From: Lachnospiraceae bacterium
GTDB lineage: Bacteria > Bacillota > Clostridia > Lachnospirales > Lachnospiraceae
Direction of reading: 5' to 3'
DNA: 64,000 nt
NCBI GenBank assembly: GCA_910575255.1
Contig: CAJTEM010000005.1
Location: 62,001 to 126,000 of the forward strand
Shown piece by piece: positions 16,591 through 24,101 of the stretch (its first letter is position 1; the number at the start of each line of letters is the position of its first letter). A model generated the notes under the pieces. That model saw only the letters and a list, made by a program, of their open reading frames with translations, was not told the DNA's origin and did not search any database. Both the position numbers and the translations under genes were made by a program.

Positions 16591-16612
16591 TGTTAAATGT
16601 ATCAACATTCTA
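16591..16612 (-). promoter_or_regulatory. Possible Rex-like site and -10 box of the hydrogenase operon
   Basis: On the minus strand TAGAAT (16607-16612) could be the -10 of hndA. It is followed at once by TGTTGATACATTTAACA (16591-16607), which resembles half-sites of the NADH-sensing repressor Rex (TTGTTAA...TTAACAA) but departs at several positions. The rest of 16560-16883 is AT-rich and holds no gene. Confidence 0.3.
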
Positions 16613-16883
16613 CCATGAAAATGATAAAAAATCCATAGTAAATAAATAGTTATCATTCACGTTAAAAACATATCGATAAAAAACATTGATAATTCATGTT
16701 TTCGATGGTATTCTTATATATAGCAAAATGACGGTTCGGCTGGAAGCGAGGGCTGTTTTTGGAAACGGGCCGGGAATTTCCGGTTAAAAAACAGGCAACT
16801 GCCAGCATGGGGAAGAGGGCAGGATAAACTCCGGAGACAAACGGGGCGGCTGTGAAAGGGAAATCAAATAAGGAGGGCTGGAT

Positions 16884-17231
16884 ATGACAGTAAAAGATGT
16901 AAAGGAGATACTGGGAGCGCGGGTTCTGACAGGAGAGGAGTTCCTTGACCGGGAGGTGAGGAGCGCCTGCGGTTCCGATATGATGAGCGATGTGCTGGCA
17001 TTTTCCAAAGATCATTCGGTGCTTCTCACCGGCCTGTGCAACCCCCAGGTGATCCGCACGGCAGAGATGCTGGACATTGTGTGCCTGGTGTTTGTGCGGG
17101 GGAAGAAGCCGGATGAGACCATCATTGATATGGCAAGGGAGCGGGAGATCATCGTGCTGGAGACAGGGCATCGGATGTTCTCTTCCTGTGGGATGTTATA
17201 TAAGGCCGGCCTGGGAGGAGGTGCGATCTGA
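16884..17231 (+). CDS. DRTGG-type domain protein, hydrogen-sensing cluster
   Basis: 115 residues, AAGGAGGGC ribosome site. A single DRTGG-like alpha/beta domain (VLAFSKDHSVLLTGLCNPQV, LDIVCLVFVRGKKPD, REIIVLETGHRMFSSCG). The family is found beside CBS domains and sensory [FeFe]-hydrogenases and may bind a nucleotide or other small ligand; no reaction is known. It is divergent from hndA and starts the plus-strand cluster. It overlaps the next start by one base (TGATG), so the two are coupled. A second DRTGG gene lies at 19381. Confidence 0.75.
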   Translation: MTVKDVKEILGARVLTGEEFLDREVRSACGSDMMSDVLAFSKDHSVLLTGLCNPQVIRTAEMLDIVCLVFVRGKKPDETIIDMAREREIIVLETGHRMFSSCGMLYKAGLGGGAI

Positions 17232-17653
17232 TGGACGAAGCGATTGTTCTGAAATATGAGATTTCTCCGGACGATTTCACCAGGGCAGGGGAGGCCAGCA
17301 GTGATGTGAAGGGCAAGCTAAAGCAGCTGGGGGTCAGCCCGGAGGCGATCCGCAAGGTGGCGATTGCCATGTATGAGGGGGAGATCAATATGGTGATTCA
17401 TGCCAACGGAGGTGAGATCACGGTGGAGATTACTCCGGTGGAGATTAAGATGATCCTGGCGGATGTGGGTCCCGGGATACCGGATGTGGAGCAGGCGATG
17501 AAGGCGGGGTATTCCACGGCGCCGGATGAGGTGCGGAGCCTTGGCTTCGGCGCAGGCATGGGTCTGCCGAACATGAAAAAATATACGGACGACATGACGA
17601 TTGAGACGAAGATGGGGGCAGGGACGACAATTACAATGATTGTCAGGATATAA
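17231..17653 (+). CDS. RsbW-like ATP-binding regulator
   Basis: 140 residues, a stand-alone GHKL ATPase of the anti-sigma factor/serine kinase type. N box IAMYEGEINMVIHANGG, G1 DVGPGIPD, G2 SLGFGAGMGLPNMKKY, and GAGTTITMIVRI at the end. In RsbW/SpoIIAB this domain phosphorylates an antagonist protein and holds a sigma factor. No STAS partner or sigma factor is encoded nearby, so the target is unknown. Its position between a DRTGG gene and a sensory hydrogenase suggests it relays the redox or hydrogen signal. Confidence 0.8.
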   Translation: MDEAIVLKYEISPDDFTRAGEASSDVKGKLKQLGVSPEAIRKVAIAMYEGEINMVIHANGGEITVEITPVEIKMILADVGPGIPDVEQAMKAGYSTAPDEVRSLGFGAGMGLPNMKKYTDDMTIETKMGAGTTITMIVRI

Positions 17654-17700
17654 AGCGTTGGCCGGATTTGTTCAGGGTTCGGGGCAGTGTTCTCCGCGCC

Positions 17701-17865
17701 CCAGTACTCCATCCGGACAGAAATCAGAGTTTTGAACCGACTGATTTGTGACATTGCGTCGTTAAAATTTCTAGACGATGCCACCGCATCGCCGTCGGAA
17801 TTTGCCTGGCACTGGTACAAATCATACAGCTCACAACTCTAATTTCTGTCTGGATGGAGTACTGG
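17701..17865. mobile_element. 165-bp palindromic element, copy 1
   Basis: The 31-bp ends CCAGTACTCCATCC... and ...GGATGGAGTACTGG match with two mismatches. The centre carries, on the minus strand, ACGGCGATGCGGTGGCATCG, the hairpin motif shared by the other long copies. It lies between the RsbW-like gene and the sensory hydrogenase without breaking either. No open frame of its own, so it would need a transposase in trans. Confidence 0.8.
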
Positions 17866-17900
17866 CAGCATTTTGGAAAAAGGACAGGAGGTAGCAGGAT

Positions 17901-19307
17901 ATGGATAAATTTTACCATTCGGTGCGTTTGGATCCGGAACTGTGCAAGGGATGCATCAACTGCATCAAGCGCTGCCCGACCCAGGCGATCCGGGTCAGGA
18001 ACGGAAAGGCACAGATTAATGCCAAATTCTGTATTGACTGCGGGGAGTGCATCCGGGTATGCCCCCACCATGCCAAGCATGCCACCTTTGACAAGATGGA
18101 TGTAATGAAGCAGTACCGCTATACGGTGGCGCTGCCGGCGCCGGCCCTGTATAGCCAGTTCAACAATCTGGACGATGTGAATATCGTATTGAACGCATTG
18201 CTTCTGATGGGCTTTAACGATGTGTTTGAGGTCAGTGCGGCGGCGGAACTGGTGTCGGAGGCCACCCGGGAGTATCTCAACCATCACGAGGACAATCTGC
18301 CGATTATCAGCACGGCCTGCCCCTCTGTGGTGCGCCTGATACGGGTGCGATTCCCGAACCTGATTTCCCATCTGCTGCCTCTCAACCCGCCGGTGGAGGT
18401 GGCGGCTTCCCTGGCGGCCCAGCGCGCCATGCAGAAGACGGGCCTGGAGCGGAAGGAGATCGGCATCTGCTTTATTTCCCCTTGTCCCTCGAAGGTGACT
18501 TATTCCAAGGCTCCCCTGGGGACGGAGAGGAGCCAGGTGGATCATGTGCTGGCGATCAAGGACGTCTATCCCCAGCTGATCTCCCATATGAAGGCTGTGG
18601 GGGAGGAGGCCTGGGATCTGGTGACCTCCGGCAAGATCGGCATCAGCTGGGGGCGGAGCGGCGGGGAGGCCAGCGGTTTGTTTACGGAGAGTTATCTGGC
18701 GGCAGACGGCATCGAGAATGTGATTCGGGTGTTGGAGGATTTGGAGGATCAGAAATTTACGAACCTGAAATTCGTGGAACTGAATGCCTGCAACGGCGGC
18801 TGTGTGGGAGGGGTCCTGAATGTGGAGAACCCTTATGTGGCTGAGGTGAAGTTAAAGCGCCTGCGCAAATATATGCCGGTGGCCCGGAGCCATATGGATA
18901 TGGAAGATCACGCAGAGGAGGTGATTCCCTGGACAACCGGCGTGCAGTATGAGCCGGTGTTCAGCCTTGGGGGCAACATGATGGAAAGCTTTGCCCGCCT
19001 AAACCAGGTGGAGCGGCTGTGCAAGAAGCTGCCGGGCCTGGACTGCGGCTCCTGCGGGGCGCCCACTTGCAAGGCGCTGGCAGAGGATATCGTGCGGGGG
19101 CAGGCCAGCGAGAATGACTGTGTTTATTATCTGCGGGAGAACCTGCACAAGCTGTCCGAGGAGGTTTCCGTGCTGGCGGATGACCTCCATGAGCGGGACA
19201 AGGGCGGCCAGGAGACGTTGCGGATTCTGAAGGAGTATATACAGAGAATTTCGGATGAGATGTCCCTTTTAGATAACCGGGAGGCGGAGGACGAGGGCGG
19301 GAAGTAG
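17901..19307 (+). CDS. Sensory-type [FeFe]-hydrogenase with C-terminal Fe-S domain
   Basis: 468 residues. Two ferredoxin [4Fe-4S] motifs (CKGCINCIKRC, CIDCGECIRVC) precede an H-cluster domain with altered signatures. L1 reads STACP, with Ala where catalytic enzymes have the proton-relay Cys. L2 reads SPCPSK instead of MPCxxK, and L3 reads ELNACNGGCVGG. A C-terminal Fe-S domain follows with CX2CX4CX16C (CGSCGAPTC ... C, about 384-409), then a coiled helix; no PAS domain is seen. These changes match the group C/D hydrogenases thought to sense hydrogen rather than turn it over (family knowledge). Neighbours (DRTGG, ATPase, PHP) are the usual signalling partners. Confidence 0.88.
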   Translation: MDKFYHSVRLDPELCKGCINCIKRCPTQAIRVRNGKAQINAKFCIDCGECIRVCPHHAKHATFDKMDVMKQYRYTVALPAPALYSQFNNLDDVNIVLNALLLMGFNDVFEVSAAAELVSEATREYLNHHEDNLPIISTACPSVVRLIRVRFPNLISHLLPLNPPVEVAASLAAQRAMQKTGLERKEIGICFISPCPSKVTYSKAPLGTERSQVDHVLAIKDVYPQLISHMKAVGEEAWDLVTSGKIGISWGRSGGEASGLFTESYLAADGIENVIRVLEDLEDQKFTNLKFVELNACNGGCVGGVLNVENPYVAEVKLKRLRKYMPVARSHMDMEDHAEEVIPWTTGVQYEPVFSLGGNMMESFARLNQVERLCKKLPGLDCGSCGAPTCKALAEDIVRGQASENDCVYYLRENLHKLSEEVSVLADDLHERDKGGQETLRILKEYIQRISDEMSLLDNREAEDEGGK

Positions 19308-19367
19308 CTTGCCGGCGGGTGGTTTGCAGCCGGGAAGGGACGAAGCTTGCCGGCGGATGGTTTGCAG
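19306..19367. repeat. Tandem 24-bp repeat, period 38
   Basis: AGCTTGCCGGCGG(G/A)TGGTTTGCAG occurs at 19306-19329 and 19344-19367. It overlaps the stop codon of the sensory hydrogenase gene and fills the gap before the next ribosome site. Confidence 0.8.
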
Positions 19368-19380
19368 GAGGGAGAGGAAT

Positions 19381-19716
19381 ATGACAGTACAGGAGTTATT
19401 GGACAGTGGTATGTTTGCCATAGTGAATGTGGGAGAGAATCCTGATCGGGAGATTACGGTGCCGTTTTGCTGTGATTTGCTGAGTATTGCTATGGGGCGG
19501 GCGCCGGCAGGCTGTGCCTGGGTGACAGTGATGGGGAATATGAACACTCTGGCAGTGGCTACCCTGACGGATGCGGCGTGTATCATTATGGCAGAGGGCG
19601 CCGTGCTGGATGAGGTTGCCATGAAGAAGGCAAAGGATCAGGAGATCACGGTGATGGGGACCGAGCTGCCGATTTTTGACGCGGCGCTTAAAATATACCA
19701 GGCCATGCAGGGATAG
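19381..19716 (+). CDS. DRTGG-type domain protein (second copy)
   Basis: 111 residues from the ATG at 19381, which follows GGAGGGAGAGG; an upstream in-frame start would read through the tandem repeat and is unlikely. Core segments: VPFCCDLLSIAMGRAPAGCA, WVTVMGNMNTLAVATLTDAA, IMAEGAVLDEVAMKKAKD, ITVMGTELPIFDAALKIY. It is related to the 16884 protein in fold but distant in sequence. It probably binds a ligand and works with the hydrogenase and the PHP protein, which starts 4 bp after its stop. Confidence 0.75.
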   Translation: MTVQELLDSGMFAIVNVGENPDREITVPFCCDLLSIAMGRAPAGCAWVTVMGNMNTLAVATLTDAACIIMAEGAVLDEVAMKKAKDQEITVMGTELPIFDAALKIYQAMQG

Positions 19717-19720
19717 GGAT

Positions 19721-20437
19721 ATGATCAGCCTTACTTATGACCTGCATATCCATTCCTGCCTTTCCCCATGCGGGGATGATGATATGACACCTGGCAATAT
19801 TGTGGGCATGGCGGCCGTCAAGGGTCTGGATGTGATTGCAGTCACCGATCATAATACCTGTCGGAACTGTCCGGCGGTGATGAAGCTGGCGGAGCAGTTC
19901 GGCCTGCTGGCGATTCCCGGGATGGAGATCAATACCTCGGAGGAGGTTCATGCGGTATGCCTGTTTCCGGCTCTGGAACAGGCCCTTGCTTTTGATGCCT
20001 ATGTGTATGGCCGCCTGATGAAGTTTCCCAACAAGGAAGCAGTCTTTGGGAAGCAGCAGATCTGCAACGAGGAGGATGAGGTGGTGGGGACGGAGCCGAA
20101 CCTGCTGATCAACAGCGCGGACATCTCCTTTGACCAGCTTTGGGAACTGGTGCGTTCCTATGACGGAGTGATGTTCCCGGCACATATCGAGAAGAGCGCC
20201 AACAGCCTTATTGCCAACCTGGGCTTTGTGCCTCCGGACAGCAGGTTTAAGACAGCGGAACTGAAGGATCTGAAAAAGCTGCATGAGGTGAAGCGGGGCA
20301 ACCCCTATCTGGATGGCTGCCGGATTATCAGCAATTCGGATGCCCACTACCTGGAACATATCCATGAGCCGGATCTGACGATACCGGTGAGGGAGAGAAG
20401 TATTCAGGGGGTGGTCGATGCACTGCTTGGCAAGTAG
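19721..20437 (+). CDS. PHP-domain phosphoesterase, hydrogen-sensing cluster
   Basis: 238 residues from the ATG at 19721. Metal-binding PHP motifs are visible: HIHSCLSP (about 8-15), TDHNTCRN (about 45-52), an internal AHIEKSANS, and NSDAHYLEH near the C-terminus. The family hydrolyses phosphoesters with two or three metal ions. Members next to sensory hydrogenases have no proven substrate; a signalling nucleotide is one possibility. It follows the DRTGG gene by 4 bp with a weak ribosome site (GGGATAGGG), consistent with coupling. Confidence 0.85.
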   Translation: MISLTYDLHIHSCLSPCGDDDMTPGNIVGMAAVKGLDVIAVTDHNTCRNCPAVMKLAEQFGLLAIPGMEINTSEEVHAVCLFPALEQALAFDAYVYGRLMKFPNKEAVFGKQQICNEEDEVVGTEPNLLINSADISFDQLWELVRSYDGVMFPAHIEKSANSLIANLGFVPPDSRFKTAELKDLKKLHEVKRGNPYLDGCRIISNSDAHYLEHIHEPDLTIPVRERSIQGVVDALLGK

Positions 20438-20464
20438 GAGGAGAATATTGGGAGGAAAAGGACG

Positions 20465-21268
20465 ATGCTTTATACACCAGGAGAGATTGCAGAGAATTAT
20501 ATCGGCATCGGAAAGAAGAAAGCGGCAATGCGGGCAGATAAGATGTTTCTGCTTGCAGTTATGGCCGGTATCTATATTGCCGTGGCGGGATGCGGCGCTT
20601 CCACGGCGGCCTGTACGGTGGGTGGTTCGGCAGGGAAGCTGGTGAGCGCCTGTGTTTTTCCGGCAGGACTTACGCTGGTGCTTCTGGCCGGCAGTGAGTT
20701 GTTTACCGGCAATTGCCTGCTGGTAATTCCGCTGCTTAGCAGGGAGATCACCCTGCGGGGGATGCTGCGCAACTGGCTGATCGTGTATCTGGGGAATTTT
20801 GCGGGGAGCGTCCTGGTGGCCTGGATGGTGGCTTACAGCCATCAGCTGAGCCTGTTTGAAGGGCAGCTGGCTGCTGCTGCGGTCAGTACTGCAGTGGCAA
20901 AGGTATCGATGCCTTTTTTGGATGCCTTCCTCAAAGGGGTTCTCTGCAACCTTTTAGTCTGCCTGGCGGTGTGGGTAAGCTTTGCGGCAAAGGATGCCGC
21001 CGGGAAGGTAATTGCCCTGTTCTACCCTATCCTGGTGTTTGTGGTCTGCGGCTTCGAGCACAGCGTGGCAAATATGTTTTACTGCCCGGCTGGTTTGTTT
21101 GCTGCGGGCCTCCCGGAATATGCAAAGGCCATAACAACAGATACGAGTGTTCTGACATGGGGGAACTTTTTGTTCAGGAATCTTCTGCCGGTTACCTTGG
21201 GGAATATCGTGGGAGGCTCTGTGTTTGTGGGGGGTGTTTATTGGTGGGTGTATCTGCACAGAGAGTAG
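20465..21268 (+). CDS. Formate/nitrite transporter (FNT) family channel
   Basis: 267 residues, six transmembrane helices as in FocA/NirC. Characteristic segments are the start TPGEIAENYIGIGKKKA, the half-helix loop AGSELFTGNCLLV, GNFAGSVLVAW, LCNLLVCLAVW and CGFEHSVANMF. These proteins form pentamers that move formate, nitrite or hydrosulfide as the acid. Beside a hydrogen-sensing cluster, formate is the most sensible guess, but the pore residues do not prove it. It starts 27 bp after the PHP gene, so it may be the last gene of that operon. Confidence 0.92.
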   Translation: MLYTPGEIAENYIGIGKKKAAMRADKMFLLAVMAGIYIAVAGCGASTAACTVGGSAGKLVSACVFPAGLTLVLLAGSELFTGNCLLVIPLLSREITLRGMLRNWLIVYLGNFAGSVLVAWMVAYSHQLSLFEGQLAAAAVSTAVAKVSMPFLDAFLKGVLCNLLVCLAVWVSFAAKDAAGKVIALFYPILVFVVCGFEHSVANMFYCPAGLFAAGLPEYAKAITTDTSVLTWGNFLFRNLLPVTLGNIVGGSVFVGGVYWWVYLHRE

Positions 21269-21296
21269 GCCGGCGTGCCATTCAATACAGCCGGGC

Positions 21297-21629
21297 CTAT
21301 TCTTCTGAATCTTCAAGTAATCGCATTCCTGCCGTATCCGTGACCGGAAGGGAGAAGACAATGGCGCCTGCCCGGCTGTCGAGACCTGCCTGGTTCATAA
21401 TAGCCCGCATGATATCATTCTTGCCTTCCCGGCGTGTTACCATAAATATCATTTCTTTTTCGGCGGCAATGGATACGCCGAGGAATCTTTCTGCTTTTTC
21501 GGTGCCAGTTCCCTTGGCGTGGATGACTGTACCGCCGACGGCGCTGGCCTCCCGGGCAGCATCCATGATCATTTCTGTATATCTCTGATTGGCAATTACT
21601 ACCAGAAGTTCATACCTGGTGTCCTTCAA
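21297..21629 (-). pseudogene. PII-like protein, C-terminal half cut off by an element
   Basis: 110 residues with a TTG start after GGAGGAAAGCGTC. It is a PII-type domain (ELLVVIANQRYTEMIMDAAR, GGTVIHAKGTGTEKAERFLG, AEKEMIFMVTRREGKNDIM, GAIVFSLPVTDTAGM). The apparent ribosome site itself reads in frame as KKKEESVLKDT, continuing from the open frame beyond the element at 21654-21816. It is therefore best seen as the second domain of a two-domain PII-like protein. This half may still be translated from the purine-rich codons that act as a Shine-Dalgarno. Confidence 0.75.
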
Positions 21630-21653
21630 GACGCTTTCCTCCTTTTTTTTAAA

Positions 21654-21816
21654 ATGTACTCTCGGAATCTCTCTTGCACCTGCCTTTGTGGATGATTTTC
21701 CGTCATATGCACATAAATTTAATCAACGTACGTTCCACGTACGCCTCATAAATTTATGCACATCTGACAAAAAATCATCTCACAAAATCAGGCACAAAGA
21801 GACTCCGAGAGTACAT
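21654..21816. mobile_element. 163-bp palindromic element inserted in a PII-like gene
   Basis: Near-perfect inverted arms of about 67 bp (ATGTACTCTCGG... and ...CCGAGAGTACAT). The centre reads GAGGCGTACGTGGAACGTAC on the minus strand, the family's hairpin. It is flanked by direct repeats TAAA at 21650-21653 and 21817-21820. Deleting it with one TAAA joins the two PII halves in frame (DF-KKKEES). This is the clearest evidence that the family moves. Confidence 0.88.
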
Positions 21817-22623
21817 TAAAGTCACGGCCCTCTGTGAGAAACTGAAGCTGTTTTTTACCGCCTACACTGCTGACGGGAATGATAAAAGCAATGCCGCTGC
21901 CAAGCACGTCGATTTTCATCTGTCTCTGCAGGCCAGTCTTGATCCGTTTCCATTCACTGTCAGTTACAAAGGCAAAGATAACAACCTTTTGGGCAGCTTC
22001 CAGGCCAAAGCTGTCATCTGCTGCATGCCGGTCACTTCGGATGGCAGAGACGCCAGCACCCAGAGCCATAATAAAAGGAACCGTCATAGGGCCAGTGGTG
22101 ACTCCGCCGGAGTCAAAAGCAATATTCAAAAAATCCTTTGGCACAAAAGCGGATAAAGCGAATATCAGAACGTAAAAAGCAATCAGAAGAGGCGGCAGCG
22201 GAACAGAAAACAACATGCGCAAAAGGGCAATCACCAGAAACACGCCAACGCCGCAGGCCACGGACAAAATCAGGATGATAGAAGGGACCGCCGGTACCTG
22301 CCCGGCTAATACCTGCAGATCGGGTTCAGAGATCGTGATGATCAAACCCAGCAAAAAGAAAGGATCATGATCAGAAACAGGTGCCGGCTTTGGGTGAGAC
22401 TGGAACCCACGCGTTCTCCCATGGGAGTCATGGAGATCTCCGCCCCCAGCGTAAAAAACATCATTCCGGCCAGAATCAGCACAGCGCCCATCAGAAAGCA
22501 CAACAGAATGCTGGGTGAGACCGGAGCAATGGAAAAGCACAGTGTCAACACAATGCAGATAATCGGCAGAACGGCCTGCAGGGCCTCCTGCCATTTTTCC
22601 TTCAGCTTTTTTTGAATTCCCAA
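21788..22623 (-). pseudogene. Broken DUF1538 gene fused to the front PII-like domain
   Basis: The frame starts at a TTG (22623) as a DUF1538 membrane protein (LPIICIVLTLCFSIAPVSPS, GAEISMTPMGERVGSS). It is broken near 22350, where the protein must shift frame to continue LSF-LLGLIITISEPDL; adding one base to the A5 run there (six A) repairs it. It then runs through FDSGGVTTGPMTVPF to DDSFGL and changes abruptly to PII-like sequence (AAQKVVIFAFVTDSEWKRI, GIAFIIPVSSVGGKKQL). This suggests a deletion joined the two genes. The last residues (NVLSESLCA) are read from the inserted element. DUF1538-PII pairs are a normal clostridial arrangement (from memory). Confidence 0.8.
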
Positions 22624-22755
22624 ATTTTTCTCAAAGTCCTTTCCTGGATTTACCTCACAAAAACATGCAGATATAAAAATATCCTACCACAGAAACAAAA
22701 GATTTCCAAGTAAAGAACCCGTGTATATTTCCAGACCTGTTCAAGGGATCCGGGA

Positions 22756-22988
22756 GGTACGCCTTGGGACATGGGGAGAGCAGCCGCCGGATATGGTCTG
22801 CAGATGTTTCCGGTTTCGAGATTAAGAATTCCTAAAATTCCTGATGATCTCTTTTTGAAAACAGCGTTGTTTTACAATATGGTTTCTTCGAGACCGGAAG
22901 ATATCAGCTCTGGAAAAGGGTTTCCCAGATTGCGTTTGCAGGATGCCTAGAAACTCGCAATCCGGGAAACCCTTTTCCAGAGCGTACC
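22756..22988. repeat. GGTACGC hairpin repeat, copy 1
   Basis: It starts GGTACGC and ends GCGTACC, like the copy at 46226-46478. It includes the family stretch TTTCCGGTTTCGAGATTAAG then AATTCCTAAAATTCCTGA. The right half is replaced by a separate hairpin at 22907-22983 (stem GCTCTGGAAAAGGGTTTCCC..., 28 bp, one mismatch). No open frame. Confidence 0.75.
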
Positions 22989-23082
22989 TTTTGGAACTCC
23001 ACCCTCATGGAAAGTATGTGTGCCCGGAAGATGTCTGGAGAGTGGTCTGTCACAGATGACGGGGAGCGGCGTTTTATTAAAG

Positions 23083-23138
23083 TGTCGAAACTTGGCGATG
23101 GAATCTCGTTGCATGCAGACAAAGGTTGCGTCTATAAT
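23083..23138 (+). promoter_or_regulatory. spo0A promoter with upstream 0A box
   Basis: TGTCGAA at 23083-23089 matches the Spo0A binding core. It lies just before a likely vegetative promoter: TTGCAT (23109-23114), 18-bp spacer, TATAAT (23133-23138). This fits autoregulation of spo0A. Confidence 0.65.
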
Positions 23139-23174
23139 ACAATTTACAACAAGAGAAACAGGAGGGAAGGAAGA

Positions 23175-23978
23175 ATGACGGAGATTAGTGTTGCTATCGC
23201 AGAGGATAATCCGCAAATGCTCAATTTGTTAAACAATATGCTGGAAGAGGAAAACGGCATCCATGTAGTGGGGAGGGCGGATAATGGTTCGGATGCCTAT
23301 GATATGATTATGGAGACAGAGCCGGATCTGGTTCTGATGGATGTGATTATGCCGAAGCTGGACGGGATTTCGGTGATGGAAAAGGTCAGAAAGGAACGAA
23401 TGGGACGGAAAATGCCGTCGTTCATCATGGTAACGGCAGCAGGCAGCGAGCAGGTGACCCGGGATGCGTTCCGTCTGGGAGCCAGCTATTTTATTATGAA
23501 GCCCTTTGAGAAAGATTTGCTGATGGAAAAGATTCGCAGGGTCTGTGTGGGCACAGAGGATCTGCCGGGACAGCCGGGCAGTAGCAATCCCAATCCTTAT
23601 ATGGACCGAAGCGAGTATATCCGCCAGAATCTGGAAAATGATGTGACCCGTCTGCTTCATGAGATCGGAATCCCTGCACATATCAAAGGATATCAGTATC
23701 TGAGGGATGCTATCGCCATCTCTGTGGATGAAGAAGAGATTCTGATCAGTGTTACCAAGGTGCTCTATCCCACGATTGCCAAGCGTCATAATACAACATC
23801 CAGCCGTGTGGAACGGGCCATCCGTCACGCGATCGAGGTGGCATGGACCCGCGGGAGGCTGGACACGATCCATGAGCTGTTCGGTTACACCATCAATAAC
23901 GGGAAGGGAAAGCCAACCAACTCTGAATTCATTGCCCTGATTTCGGATAAAATCAGGCTGGATTACAAGAGAATGTAA
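23175..23978 (+). CDS. spo0A: Sporulation master regulator Spo0A
   Basis: 267 residues from the ATG at 23175 (GGAGGGAAGG upstream). A receiver domain (about 1-125) holds the acidic pocket AIAEDN, the phosphorylated Asp in [13 protein letters not shown] (near 56), the switch Thr in MVTAAGS and the Lys in IMKPFEK. A linker rich in Pro/Asn precedes the Spo0A DNA-binding domain, with the recognition helix region in [20 protein letters not shown] and the end [19 protein letters not shown]. Phosphorylated Spo0A switches the cell to sporulation. The neighbouring spoIVB of many clostridia is absent; repeats and a decayed locus lie upstream instead. Confidence 0.98.
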   Translation: MTEISVAIAEDNPQMLNLLNNMLEEENGIHVVGRADNGSDAYDMIMETEPDLVLMDVIMPKLDGISVMEKVRKERMGRKMPSFIMVTAAGSEQVTRDAFRLGASYFIMKPFEKDLLMEKIRRVCVGTEDLPGQPGSSNPNPYMDRSEYIRQNLENDVTRLLHEIGIPAHIKGYQYLRDAIAISVDEEEILISVTKVLYPTIAKRHNTTSSRVERAIRHAIEVAWTRGRLDTIHELFGYTINNGKGKPTNSEFIALISDKIRLDYKRM

Positions 23979-24101
23979 GAAATACAGAAAGATGACGGCA
24001 GTTTTTATAAGATTTTACTTCCTAAATCCGCTCAAATATTGTATACTGATAATAATTAGGGTCTGCTTTGGGGGCGGACTACAGATTAGGAGGTTTTTTC
24101 G

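Noticed and set aside
17724-18587. 287-residue antisense frame over the palindromic element and sensory hydrogenase
   Set aside because: Shadow frame of a confident gene; no start signal and an implausible Arg/His-rich composition.
19688-20842. 384-residue antisense frame over the PHP and FNT genes
   Set aside because: Both plus-strand genes have clear family motifs; the antisense product has none.
23007-23174. N-terminal extension of Spo0A
   Set aside because: The extension covers the 0A box and promoter; the ATG at 23175 has a strong ribosome site and gives the family length.
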